A program made the translations under genes and the position numbers. The notes below the pieces were generated by a model. The model was not told where the DNA came from. It searched no databases and worked only from the letters and a program-made list of their open reading frames with translations. From JANNRR01 sp031401675 (GTDB lineage Bacteria > Pseudomonadota > Alphaproteobacteria > Rhodobacterales > Rhodobacteraceae), in NCBI GenBank assembly GCA_031401675.1, contig JANNRR010000142.1, forward strand, positions 1 through 61,123: DNA of 61,123 nucleotides, written 5' to 3'. Below are positions 1 to 7,963 of the stretch, one piece after another. How positions within the stretch are numbered: position 1 is the first letter of the stretch; each line of letters begins with the position of its first letter.

Positions 1-58
1 TCAGATCAACATGACGGCGTAGCAGATCAGCGAGGGCAGTAATCACGGGTCGGTCCAT
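1..58 (-). CDS. N-terminus of an unrecognised protein (partial)
   Basis: Only the first 19 codons are inside the window; the gene reads off the left edge. The peptide starts M-D-R-P-V-I-T-A-L. An AGGAG ribosome binding site six bases before the ATG supports a real start. It has the same orientation as the carnitine-type operon to its right, but is separated from it by a terminator-like hairpin and about 150 bases, so it is probably a separate transcription unit. I do not recognise the family. Confidence 0.45.
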   Translation of the reverse strand, partial: MDRPVITALADLLRRHVDL

Positions 59-185
59 CGGGCGCTCCTTTGGCGAGGAAGAGTCCGACACAAAACCACC
101 TCTCACTGCCCTCGCCAACCCCTGCTGTCGTGTAGTGTGAATATTCAGTTAATCGAAAACCGTAACACATTGATATAGAACGATT

Positions 186-208
186 ATAAAAATGTCCCGC
201 GCCGGGAC
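186..208 (-). terminator. Rho-independent terminator after caiD
   Basis: Directly after the caiD stop codon, reading the minus strand, GTCCCG and CGGGAC form a 6-bp perfect stem with a 3-base loop, followed by ATTTTTATAAT. This is a standard intrinsic terminator and marks the end of the operon that begins near 6844. Confidence 0.8.
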
Positions 209-209
209 G

Positions 210-1007
210 CTACTTGCCCCTCCACACCGGCGCCCGCTTTTCCGCGAAAGCCCGCGCCCCTTCCAGCTGGTCCTCGCTGGAATAAAGCCGGTCCACCGTC
301 GGCAGCAGCCGCTTCGTGACCCGGGCCAGCGCATCCTGAAACCGCATGTTCTCGGCCTCGCGCACCACCTCCTTGATCGCCGCATAGACCAGCGGCGGTC
401 CTGCTTCCAGCAGCCGCGCCAATTCCCACGCCTTGCCCAAAAGATCGGCCGGCGAAGTGATCTCCTTCACGATCCCCCACCGCAGCGCTTCCTCGGCATC
501 GAACCAGCGCCCGGTCAGCAGCAGGTCCATCGCGACATGATAGGGGATGCGCTTTGGCAACTTGATCGACGCCGCATCCGCCACCGTGCCCGACCTGATC
601 TCGGGCAGAGCAAAGGTGGCATTGTCCGACGCCAGGATCAGATCGCAGCTCAACGCCAGTTCCAGCCCGCCGCCACAGCAAATCCCGTTCACCGCCGCGA
701 TCACCGGCTTGTTCAGGTTCGGCAGTTCCTGCAGCCCGCCAAAGCCGCCGACCCCGTAATCGCCATCCACCGCGTCGCCCCCCGCCGCCGCCTTCAGGTC
801 CCAGCCGGGGCAAAAGAACTTGTCCCCCTCGGCCCGCAGGATCGCGACGCGCAAGCCGTCGTCATCGCGAAAGGCGCGAAACACCTGACCCATGATCCGG
901 CTGGTCAGCAGATCGATCGCGTTCGCCTTGGGCCGGTCCAGCGTCACCTCCAGAATGGCCCCGTCACGGCGGGTGCGCACCGGCCCGGTTTCAAGCATGT
1001 CCATCAT
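210..1007 (-). CDS. caiD: CaiD-like enoyl-CoA hydratase (crotonobetainyl-CoA hydratase)
   Basis: 265 aa crotonase-family protein, collinear with E. coli CaiD (261 aa) as I remember it. The N-terminal LDRPKANAID segment, the FCPGWDLKAAA oxyanion segment (about residues 65-75), the ICCGGGLELAL segment (109-119), the catalytic-region FALPE with Glu136 and the C-terminal FAEKR-PVWRGK are all CaiD-like. In CaiD the reaction is reversible hydration of crotonobetainyl-CoA to L-carnitinyl-CoA. The start overlaps the end of the acyl-CoA ligase gene by 17 bases, indicating translational coupling; ATGs at 1004 and 998 are alternative starts. It is the last gene of the operon, followed by a terminator. 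The crotonase assignment is certain; the carnitine substrate rests on similarity plus the adjacent carnitine dehydrogenase and dehydrocarnitine cleavage enzyme. Confidence 0.88.
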   Translation of the reverse strand: MMDMLETGPVRTRRDGAILEVTLDRPKANAIDLLTSRIMGQVFRAFRDDDGLRVAILRAEGDKFFCPGWDLKAAAGGDAVDGDYGVGGFGGLQELPNLNKPVIAAVNGICCGGGLELALSCDLILASDNATFALPEIRSGTVADAASIKLPKRIPYHVAMDLLLTGRWFDAEEALRWGIVKEITSPADLLGKAWELARLLEAGPPLVYAAIKEVVREAENMRFQDALARVTKRLLPTVDRLYSSEDQLEGARAFAEKRAPVWRGK

Positions 1008-3000
1008 CGGCCTCGCTTAGAATGAACGCATCCACGGCCACGGCCCCTTTGGCCCGGACCAAGAGCGGGTTGACCTCGATCTCGGTCAGGCCCGGGTCCG
1101 CCAGCATTCCGGCCAATGCCCGACAGACCTGCACCACCGCCGCCACATCGGCCTTTGCCCGACCGCGATAGCCATCCAGCAGCGGCCAGAGCCGCAGCCG
1201 CCGCAGCGCCACCCCGATTTCCTCGGCCGAAACCGGCAGGATCAAGGTGACGGTATCGGCCAGCAACTCGGCGGTGATCCCGCCAAACCCGATCGTCAGC
1301 GTCGCCCCGTAAACCGGATCGCGCCGCACTCCGACCAGCAGTTCTGCCACTGCGCCGGTCACCATTTCTTCGGCCAGATACCCGGTTGCCCCCGGCATCT
1401 CGGTCTGGTCCGCCAGCGACAACAATCCCAGCCGCACCGCCCCGGCCTCGGTCTTGTGGGCAAAGCCCAGCCCCTTCAGCGCGTAAGGCGGGGCCAGCCC
1501 TTCGAGCAGCGGCGGCAGGTCTGCCAACTGCGCCGCCGCAACCCCGCGTGGCACGGCAATCCCCGCCTGTGCCAGCAGCGTCTTCGCCACACTTTCACCG
1601 AGCATCTGCGTCGGCCGCAGGGTCAGCACCGGCCAGGGTCGCCACCCGGCAATTCCAGCCCCGGTCTGCGCAGCCCGCAGCGCCGCCAATGCCTCTTCCA
1701 GTCCCAGCAATGGCACAATCCCCCTGGCCATCATCGCAATCGCCCGATCTTCGCCAAAGTTCTCGGGCAAAGAGGCGACCGGGAAAGCCGGCTTTCCGGT
1801 GCTTTTCGCCGCCGAAACGATTGCAGCGATGGCCGGATCAAACGAGGACGGGTCGCAGCGGTCCGATCGCGGTGGATCGATCACGAACAGTCCGGCATCG
1901 TAGCCCGCCAGCATTGTGGTGAACACGTCTGTGGTCCGCGGTCCGTCGCCCCAGATGAACGTATGATAGTCCAGCGGGTTGGCGATGGTAACGATCGGCC
2001 CCAGAATCTCCCCCAGCCGCGCGCGCTGCGCCGGTGACGGCGGCTTAAACTCCAGACCGAACGGTGCCGCCAGATCGGCGACCAGACCGGCCTCGCCGCC
2101 GGAACAGGACAGCGAGCACAGCCGCCTGCCGATTTGCGGACCATGCACATGAAAGACCTTCAGCGTCTCCAGCAGCGCTGCCAGCGTATCCACTTCGGCC
2201 ACGCCGGACTGCCTCAGAAAGGCGCTGGACGCAGCGCCGCCACCGGCCAACGCGGCGGTATGCGATGCGGCGGCCGAGCGGGACAGCTCGGTCTTGCCGG
2301 ACTTGATGCAGACAATGCCTTTGCCTGCCGCCCGCGCCGCTTCGGCCAGTGCCGCAAAGGCCGGAGCGTCATCAATCCCCTCGACATAGAGCCCAAGGGC
2401 GGTGACGCGGTCATCCACAATCAGGGCCGCCGCCAACTCTGCCAGCCCGACCTGCGCCGCATTGCCAAGACAGGCGACATAGGCAATCGGCAGACCGCGC
2501 GCCTGCATGGTCAAGTTGATGATGATGTTGGAGGACTGCGACACCAGCGCCACGCCCCGCTCGACCCGCCGTCCGCCATGCTGATCCGGCCACAACAAAG
2601 CGCCGTCGAGGTAGTTGATGACGCCGTAGCAGTTCGGCCCCAGCACCGGCATTGGACCCGCAGCCTGCACCAGCGCCGACTGCAGGTGCGGCGCGCCGGC
2701 TTCGGTCCAGCCCGACGCAAAGCAGACAGCCCCGCCAGCCCCGCGCGACGACAACTCGCGCACCACGTCGAGCGTGGCATGCCGGTTCACCCCGATGAAG
2801 GTGGCGTCGGGGGCGTCCGGCAGTGCCGAGATCGACGGAAAGGTCGCCTGCCCGCCAATTTCGGCGCGCGACGGGTGGACGGGCCAGATCGGGCCCTGAA
2901 ACCCCATCTTGTGGCACTGAGCGATGACATTTTCTGCCCAGACAGACCCAAGCACAGCGATGGATTTTGGTCGCAGCAGGCGGGAAAGGTCGCGGGACAT
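991..3000 (-). CDS. ADP-forming acyl-CoA synthetase (acetate--CoA ligase family)
   Basis: 669 aa from the ATG at 3000 (MSRDLSRLLRPKSIAVLGS); the frame is open further upstream, but that part runs into the intergenic repeat and is not protein-like. Domain order is that of NDP-forming acyl-CoA synthetases: a CoA-binding Rossmann domain (about 1-130), succinyl-CoA-ligase-like domains (about 140-420) with the KSGKTELS...ASHTAAL segment carrying the phosphohistidine candidate, and a C-terminal ATP-grasp domain (about 450-665; YALKGLGFAHKTEAGAV). It sits between caiD and a CaiA-like dehydrogenase, so I infer that it makes the CoA thioester of gamma-butyrobetaine, crotonobetaine or carnitine, replacing the AMP-forming CaiC. 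Substrate is inferred; the family call is firm. Confidence 0.82.
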   Translation of the reverse strand: MSRDLSRLLRPKSIAVLGSVWAENVIAQCHKMGFQGPIWPVHPSRAEIGGQATFPSISALPDAPDATFIGVNRHATLDVVRELSSRGAGGAVCFASGWTEAGAPHLQSALVQAAGPMPVLGPNCYGVINYLDGALLWPDQHGGRRVERGVALVSQSSNIIINLTMQARGLPIAYVACLGNAAQVGLAELAAALIVDDRVTALGLYVEGIDDAPAFAALAEAARAAGKGIVCIKSGKTELSRSAAASHTAALAGGGAASSAFLRQSGVAEVDTLAALLETLKVFHVHGPQIGRRLCSLSCSGGEAGLVADLAAPFGLEFKPPSPAQRARLGEILGPIVTIANPLDYHTFIWGDGPRTTDVFTTMLAGYDAGLFVIDPPRSDRCDPSSFDPAIAAIVSAAKSTGKPAFPVASLPENFGEDRAIAMMARGIVPLLGLEEALAALRAAQTGAGIAGWRPWPVLTLRPTQMLGESVAKTLLAQAGIAVPRGVAAAQLADLPPLLEGLAPPYALKGLGFAHKTEAGAVRLGLLSLADQTEMPGATGYLAEEMVTGAVAELLVGVRRDPVYGATLTIGFGGITAELLADTVTLILPVSAEEIGVALRRLRLWPLLDGYRGRAKADVAAVVQVCRALAGMLADPGLTEIEVNPLLVRAKGAVAVDAFILSEADDGHA

Positions 3001-3025
3001 GGTGGGGACTCTAGGTGGCAGGGCC

Positions 3026-3073
3026 GGGGGCTCTGCCCCCGGACCCCCGGGATACTTGCGAAAAGAAGAAGCG
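3026..3073 (+). repeat. Dispersed intergenic repeat, family A (hairpin variant)
   Basis: GGGGGCTCTGCCCCC forms a 6-bp hairpin and is followed by CCCCCGGGATACTTGCG and AAAAGAAGAAG. It belongs to the same dispersed family as the copies at 3196, 10001, 14665, 18273-18364, 19252, 23531, 45981 and 51209-51286. Here it is inverted relative to the copy at 3196-3232, so the 231-base gap between the ligase and dehydrogenase genes holds two facing copies. Confidence 0.7.
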
Positions 3074-3195
3074 CAAGGCAGAAGAAGTGCCCCGCTTTCG
3101 CGTGGAAAACAGGGCACCTTCGCCTTTTGCGGTCATCGGCGTCCCCGCCTGTACCGTCCTTCCACATTTCAGCAACTTGATTAACATTTCGTTTC

Positions 3196-3232
3196 TTCTT
3201 TTCCCAAATATCCCCGCCGGAGGCTCCGGCCT
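3196..3232 (-). repeat. Dispersed intergenic repeat, family A, at the 3' end of the acyl-CoA dehydrogenase gene
   Basis: Read on the minus strand it begins at the dehydrogenase stop codon: GCCGG-AGCCT-CCGGC hairpin, then GGGGATATTTGGG and AAAAGAAG. Its position just after a stop codon, with the hairpin first and the A/T-rich stretch second, is terminator-like, although there is no clean T-run. Confidence 0.75.
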
Positions 3233-4389
3233 CAGGCACCGAGCGGGCGCAGCAGGTCGCGTGCGATGATGTGGCGTTGAATTTCCGAGGTGCCGTCCCA
3301 GATCCGCTCGACCCTTGCATCGCGCCAGAATCGCTCCAGCGGCAGATCGTCCATCAGTCCCATCCCGCCATGAACCTGGATCGCGCGGTCCGTGATTCTG
3401 GCCAGCATTTCGGAGGCATAGAGCTTGGCGGACGCAATTTCGCGGTTGGCCGGCAGCCCCTGATCCAGCCGCCAGGCGGCGGCAAGTGTCAACCAGTCGG
3501 CGGCATCAATCTCGGTTATGCTGTCGGCCAACTGGAAACCGACGCCCTGGAACTTGCCGATCGGCTGGCCAAACTGCTTGCGCGCGGCGGCGTAGGCCAG
3601 CATGTAGTCGAACACCCGCCGGGCGCGGCCGACCGACATGGTGGCGACGGTGATCCGCGTGGCATAGAGCCATTCGTTCATTACCGCAAAACCGCCATCG
3701 ACGTCGCCCAGAACCTGCGCATCGGGCAGGCGGCAGTTGTCGAACTCCAGGATCATGTTCTTGTAGCCCCGGTGGCTGACGGATCTGTAACCCTCGCGGA
3801 TGGTAAAGCCGGGCGTGCCGCTATCCACCAGAAACGTGGTGATCTTCTTTTTCGGAACCGTCGCGGCCTCTTCACCCGTTGCCACAAAAACGATCACGAA
3901 ATCAGCATGTTCAGCGCCGGAGATGAAGTGCTTGGTGCCATTGATCACCCAATCGCCGCCGTCGCGCCGCGCGTTGGTTTTCATGCTGCGGATGTCGGAG
4001 CCGGCGTCGGGTTCGGTCATCGCCAGCGCATCCATCCGCTCGCCGCGCACTGCAGGCCTGAGGTAACGCGCGATCTGTTCGCCTTGGCAGGCCATCAGGA
4101 TGTTCTGCGGACGCCCGAAGAAATGATTGAGCGCCATCGAGCCGCGCCCCAGTTCGCGCTCGACCAGCGCAAACTCCAGGTGCGACAGGCCGGCACCGCC
4201 GACGCTTTCGGGGAAATTGCAGGCGTAAAAGCCAAGCTCGATGGTCTTGCGCTTGATTTCCGCGCCAATTTCGGCAGGGACAGTTCCCAGATTTTCCACC
4301 AGCTTTTCATGGGGATAAATCTCGTTCTCCACGAAACTGCGGACGGTGGAAACAATCATCTGCTGCTCTTGCGTCAGGCCGAACTGCAT
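3232..4389 (-). CDS. CaiA-like acyl-CoA dehydrogenase
   Basis: 385 aa, full-length for the acyl-CoA dehydrogenase family. Visible marks are AMTEPDAGSD (FAD/substrate segment, about 122-131), VINGTKHFISGA, RKQFGQPIGKFQGV, QVHGGMGL and the C-terminal ERIWDGTSEIQRHIIAR. The start overlaps the lcdH stop as TGATG. By context it would oxidise gamma-butyrobetainyl-CoA to crotonobetainyl-CoA, or do the reverse as CaiA does, passing electrons to ETF. One oddity: at the position where medium-chain enzymes carry the catalytic Glu (YEGTSQIQ) this protein has Asp (WDGTSEIQ), so the base is either Asp or lies elsewhere, as in isovaleryl-CoA dehydrogenase. Family certain, substrate inferred. Confidence 0.88.
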   Translation of the reverse strand: MQFGLTQEQQMIVSTVRSFVENEIYPHEKLVENLGTVPAEIGAEIKRKTIELGFYACNFPESVGGAGLSHLEFALVERELGRGSMALNHFFGRPQNILMACQGEQIARYLRPAVRGERMDALAMTEPDAGSDIRSMKTNARRDGGDWVINGTKHFISGAEHADFVIVFVATGEEAATVPKKKITTFLVDSGTPGFTIREGYRSVSHRGYKNMILEFDNCRLPDAQVLGDVDGGFAVMNEWLYATRITVATMSVGRARRVFDYMLAYAAARKQFGQPIGKFQGVGFQLADSITEIDAADWLTLAAAWRLDQGLPANREIASAKLYASEMLARITDRAIQVHGGMGLMDDLPLERFWRDARVERIWDGTSEIQRHIIARDLLRPLGA

Positions 4390-5849
4390 CAGGATTTCCT
4401 TTGCGCAACATGCCGACCCGCCGCTTCGGGGCGCGGCAGGGTGGCGTGAGCCTGCATAAGGGGGCGCAGGCGGGACAGTATGGTTTCGGGGGCAGCGCAG
4501 GTTTTGCCGAGCTGCATGTCGACATGCAGCAGAATCTGCTCGACCGTGGCAACGGCAGTTTCGCCTTTCAGCACGCGCATGAAGACATGGATGCGCTTGT
4601 CGTCGGACGACAGGATTTGCAGGGTTCCGGTCAGGACGTCGCCGAGCTTCGCCTCGCCCAGATGCAGGATGTGGGTTTCGGCGGAATAGTAGCTGTGACC
4701 GCCCTTGACATAGTCGAGGTCAGCGCCGATCAAGCGCAGGAACGCGTCGCAAGTCTCTGATCCGGCGAACAGATATCGGCTTTCGGTCATGTGGCCGTTG
4801 TAATCGATCCAGCCGGGCAGTACCTGCATCTGCGCCAGGGCAAGCGGGCCCTGTGGCATGGTTTCCCGGGCGAACACCGCTGCACGTCTGCTGGCGTCGT
4901 GCTCGTTCAGCACGCGGCCCGCACCACAGTTGCGGTCCTTCAGCGACCGCAGGATTCCCACAAGGTTCTGGTCGCGCATCCGCTCCAGATCGCGGATCGG
5001 GTACATGCCGGATTGCGCGTCGGATTGCCCTGCCACCAGATCGACGAGTTCGTCGTTGAATTCCGGCACATCGGTCAGCTTGGTCCAGGGCCATTTCAGG
5101 GCCGGGCCGAACTGCGCCATGAAATGCCGCATCCCAGCCTCGCCGCCGGCGATGCGGTAGTTCTCGAAAAGGCCCATCTGGGCCCAGCGAAGGCCGAAAC
5201 TCATCCGGATCGCGTCATCGATTTCTTCGGTGGTGGCGATCCCGTCTTTCAGCATCCAGAGCGCCTCGCGCCAGACGGCTTCGAGGAACCGGCTGCCGAT
5301 GAAGGCGTCGATTTCCTTGCGCATCACCAGCGGGAACATCCCGATATCCTTGGTAATTTCGACAGTGCGCCGGATCACCTCGGGTGTATTTGCCGCCGAG
5401 GCCGAGATTTCGCAGAGCGGAAGCAGGTAGACCGGCGTGAAAGGATGGGCGACGATGATGTTGTGCGGAGCCGACGCGCCCTTTTGCAGATCGACGGCCT
5501 TGAATCCCGAGGTTGAGGACCCAATCAGGATATCGGGATTGAACTGCTGCATCTGGGCATAGACCTTGTGTTTCAGCTCCAGCCTTTCGCTGACACTTTC
5601 CTGCACATACTCGGCACCGTCCAGCGCCTCGGCCATTGTGCCGGCGAATGACAGCTTGCCCTCGGGCGGCATCGGTCCGTCGTAAAGCGACGGTACCGCC
5701 AGACGCGCGTTCGAGAGCATGATGTTGACATTGCGCTCTGCGCCCTCGCCGGGGTCGAACACCGCGACATCCCAGCCGTTCAGCAGGAACCGTGCGGTCC
5801 AGCCGCCGCCGATGACGCCGCCGCCGATGAGTGCCGCTTTTCTTGCCAT
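4389..5849 (-). CDS. lcdH: L-carnitine dehydrogenase / betainyl-CoA thioesterase fusion
   Basis: 486 aa with two domains. Residues 1 to about 320 are a 3-hydroxyacyl-CoA-dehydrogenase-type NAD enzyme: GGGVIGGGW at 9-17, SSTSG at 111-115, and the catalytic-region AHPFTPVYLLPL at 134-145. Residues about 335-470 are a hot-dog thioesterase with the WIDYNGHM motif (347-354). This fusion is known in rhizobia and relatives: the first half makes 3-dehydrocarnitine from L-carnitine, and the second hydrolyses betainyl-CoA to glycine betaine. The cleavage enzyme that makes betainyl-CoA is encoded immediately upstream, which fits exactly. Both steps act in the cytoplasm. An 11-bp tandem repeat lies 42-74 bases before the start. 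Confidence 0.92.
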   Translation of the reverse strand: MARKAALIGGGVIGGGWTARFLLNGWDVAVFDPGEGAERNVNIMLSNARLAVPSLYDGPMPPEGKLSFAGTMAEALDGAEYVQESVSERLELKHKVYAQMQQFNPDILIGSSTSGFKAVDLQKGASAPHNIIVAHPFTPVYLLPLCEISASAANTPEVIRRTVEITKDIGMFPLVMRKEIDAFIGSRFLEAVWREALWMLKDGIATTEEIDDAIRMSFGLRWAQMGLFENYRIAGGEAGMRHFMAQFGPALKWPWTKLTDVPEFNDELVDLVAGQSDAQSGMYPIRDLERMRDQNLVGILRSLKDRNCGAGRVLNEHDASRRAAVFARETMPQGPLALAQMQVLPGWIDYNGHMTESRYLFAGSETCDAFLRLIGADLDYVKGGHSYYSAETHILHLGEAKLGDVLTGTLQILSSDDKRIHVFMRVLKGETAVATVEQILLHVDMQLGKTCAAPETILSRLRPLMQAHATLPRPEAAGRHVAQRKS

Positions 5850-5890
5850 GGCGGAATTTCCTTTGCCGGGCGGCCATTTGGCCAGGTGGG

Positions 5891-5923
5891 TTTCATGCAG
5901 GTTTCATGCAGGTTTCATGCATA
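5891..5923. promoter_or_regulatory. Three tandem 11-bp repeats (TTTCATGCAGG) before lcdH
   Basis: Two exact units of TTTCATGCAGG and a third ending TA lie head to tail at 5891, 5902 and 5913. The 11-base period is close to one helical turn, as expected for stacked binding of a regulator. The same unit recurs three times at 12116-12148 before the dimethylglycine dehydrogenase-like gene. It sits in the 80-base gap between the cleavage-enzyme stop and the lcdH start. The operator role is inferred; the repeats are plain in the sequence. Confidence 0.6.
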
Positions 5924-5929
5924 TGGCCG

Positions 5930-6844
5930 TCAGCCGGATTTCGGCGCGCGCTTGGTCAGGCCAAGCCGGGTCCGGACCTCGGCCGGGGTGATGACGTGGG
6001 CCCCGAGATTCTCGATCAGGCTGACGGCAAGTTCCACCAGTTGAGCATTGCTGGCCAGCACGCCCTTGTCGAGCCAGAGGTTATCCTCGAGCCCGACACG
6101 GCAGTTGCCACCGGCCAGCACGGCGGCGGCGACATAGGCCATCTGATTGCGGCCGATGGAAAATGCCGACCAGTTCCAGTCGGACGGGACGTTGTTGACC
6201 ATGGCCAGGAAGGTGTTCAGGTCATCCGGTGCGCCCCACGGCACACCCATGCACAACTGCACGAGAGCGGGGGATTTCAGCACGCCCTCTTTCGCCAGTT
6301 CCCTGGCGAACCACAGATGGCCGGTGTCAAACGCCTCGATCTCGGGGCAGACGCCAAGGGCGGTCATCATGGAACCCATGGCGCGCAGCATGCCGGGGGT
6401 GTTGGTCATCACATAGTCGGCTTCGTTGAAATTCATCGTGCCGCAGTCGAGGGTGCAAATCTCGGGCAGGCATTGGGCGACATGCTCCATGCGGTTGCTG
6501 GCGCCGCCCATGTCGGTGCCCTTGATCAGCGGCAGGGGGGATTCGACCGGGCCGAACACCAAGTCGCCGCCCATGCCGGCGGTCAGGTTCAGCACGACAT
6601 CAGTGGCGCTGTCGCGGATACGCTCGGTAACCTCGCGGTACAGCGCGACATCGCGCGAGGGTTTGCCGGTGTCTGGGTCGCGGACATGGCAATGCACGAT
6701 GGCGGCCCCGGCCTTGGCTGCGGCAATTGCGCTGTCGGCGATCTGGGCAGGCGAGCGCGGGACGTGCGGGCTGCGATCCTGGGTTCTACCGGAGCCGGTG
6801 ACGGCGCAGGTGATGAAGACCTGTCTGTTCATGGCAAGTGGCAT
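5930..6844 (-). CDS. 3-dehydrocarnitine cleavage enzyme (BKACE family)
   Basis: 304 aa beta-keto acid cleavage enzyme (formerly DUF849). It has the zinc-binding HCHVRD motif (His51, His53), LNLTAGMGG, an acidic metal-site region and the C-terminal GLEDNLWLDKG typical of the family. BKACEs transfer a fragment of a beta-keto acid to acetyl-CoA. Next to a carnitine dehydrogenase the expected reaction is 3-dehydrocarnitine plus acetyl-CoA giving acetoacetate plus betainyl-CoA. The GGGAG ribosome binding site upstream supports the ATG at 6844; an internal ATG at 6832 is less likely. It is the first gene of the minus-strand operon and diverges from the GlxA-type regulator, a common arrangement for carnitine regulators. 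Confidence 0.9.
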   Translation of the reverse strand: MPLAMNRQVFITCAVTGSGRTQDRSPHVPRSPAQIADSAIAAAKAGAAIVHCHVRDPDTGKPSRDVALYREVTERIRDSATDVVLNLTAGMGGDLVFGPVESPLPLIKGTDMGGASNRMEHVAQCLPEICTLDCGTMNFNEADYVMTNTPGMLRAMGSMMTALGVCPEIEAFDTGHLWFARELAKEGVLKSPALVQLCMGVPWGAPDDLNTFLAMVNNVPSDWNWSAFSIGRNQMAYVAAAVLAGGNCRVGLEDNLWLDKGVLASNAQLVELAVSLIENLGAHVITPAEVRTRLGLTKRAPKSG

Positions 6845-6914
6845 GGCCCGCTCCCTGTTCTGGCGGGACTATAGCGGGGTTGCGGGGTCACGTTTTGCGA
6901 AATACGAAGGGGAT
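6845..6914. promoter_or_regulatory. Divergent promoter region of the carnitine-type operon and its regulator
   Basis: Seventy bases separate the two divergent starts and must hold both promoters. TTGCGGGGTCACGTTTTGCG is the most promoter-like stretch. I see no strong palindrome and no copy of the 11-bp repeat here, so regulator binding sites cannot be placed. Confidence 0.4.
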
Positions 6915-7904
6915 ATGACGAATCCCGCAGCCATCTTTGCCCCGTCGTCACAGCCTTTGGGCATCGCCCTGCTGGTGCTGCCACAGGCGTCGATCTGGGA
7001 AGTGGCGGCGACGCTGGACCCGATGCGCAGCGCCAACCGGCATCTGGGGCACGAGGCCTATCGCTGGCGGGTGGTTTCGCCCGACGGGGCGGCGGTGCCG
7101 CTGACCTGCGGGATTTCGCTGCCGTCGCGCGGCGGCTTGCCGGCAGCGGTCGGGGCCGATGCGCTGATCGTGGTGGCGGGGTTCCGGCAGGCCGAAGTGG
7201 CGACCCGGCCGCTGATCGCTGCCTTGCGGCGGATCGCACCCCGGTTCCGGGCGGTTGGTGGCATCGATGCCGGGGCCTGGGTGCTGGCGCGGGCCGGGCT
7301 CCTGGACGGGCACCGGGCGACGGTGCACTGGGAGGATCTGGAGGATCTGGCGGCGGCGCATCCTGGCATCGAGGTGGTGGCGGACCGGTTCGTAATTTCT
7401 GGCCCGCGTTTTACCGCCGGCGGGGCGGCACCGGCGGCGGACTTGATGCTGCATCTGATCCGGGCGCGGCACGGGACGGCTCTGGCGTTGCAGGTTGCCG
7501 CCAGTTTCATCTATCAGCCGCGTGACGGAGCCGAGCCGCAGATCGCGCCGCGCCGGTTGCGCGGCGATGCCCGCGTGGCAGCAGCGATGGCGCGGATGGA
7601 GGCGCGGCTGGAGGAGCCCGAGACGGTGGCGCAGGTGGCGGTGGCAACCGGCCTGTCGGTGCGGCGGCTGGAGGCGCTGTTCAAGGCCGAACTGGGGATG
7701 GGGCCCGGGGCTTACGGGTTGAACTTGCGGCTGCAGGCGGCGCGGCGGTTGGTGGTCGATACCCGGCATCCGGTCCAGGGCGTGGCGCTGCGCTGCGGGT
7801 TTGCCTCGCAAGCGGCGTTTTCGCGGGCGTTCCGCCGGCGGTTCGGGGTCAGCGCCAGCGCACTGCGGCGCGGCTTGCCGATCGGCGACAAAGTGCGTCG
7901 TTAA
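6915..7904 (+). CDS. GlxA/CdhR-family AraC-type transcription regulator
   Basis: 329 aa. The N-terminal half (about 10-185) is a DJ-1/PfpI-like domain (GIALLVLPQASIWEVAATLD), and the C-terminal 100 residues hold two AraC-type helix-turn-helices (VAQVAVATGLSVRRLEALF and VALRCGFASQAAFSRAFRR). Where class I glutamine amidotransferases have a nucleophile elbow, this protein reads GGIDAGAWVLA, so the domain is probably a ligand sensor without catalysis, as is usual in this family. CdhR of Pseudomonas, which activates carnitine dehydrogenase, belongs to the same family. Its divergent position next to the dehydrocarnitine operon makes it the likely activator, but that is inferred. Confidence 0.85.
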   Translation: MTNPAAIFAPSSQPLGIALLVLPQASIWEVAATLDPMRSANRHLGHEAYRWRVVSPDGAAVPLTCGISLPSRGGLPAAVGADALIVVAGFRQAEVATRPLIAALRRIAPRFRAVGGIDAGAWVLARAGLLDGHRATVHWEDLEDLAAAHPGIEVVADRFVISGPRFTAGGAAPAADLMLHLIRARHGTALALQVAASFIYQPRDGAEPQIAPRRLRGDARVAAAMARMEARLEEPETVAQVAVATGLSVRRLEALFKAELGMGPGAYGLNLRLQAARRLVVDTRHPVQGVALRCGFASQAAFSRAFRRRFGVSASALRRGLPIGDKVRR

Positions 7905-7963
7905 TGGGGCTGACGCGGCGGGCGTTTGACCCTAGGCGGTCAAGTGCAACAGTGGGCTGATAC

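Noticed and set aside
1..185. End of an insertion sequence at the left edge
   Set aside because: The A/T-rich stretch near 140-190 looked foreign, but it contains the terminator tail of caiD and no inverted repeat or transposase sequence is visible.
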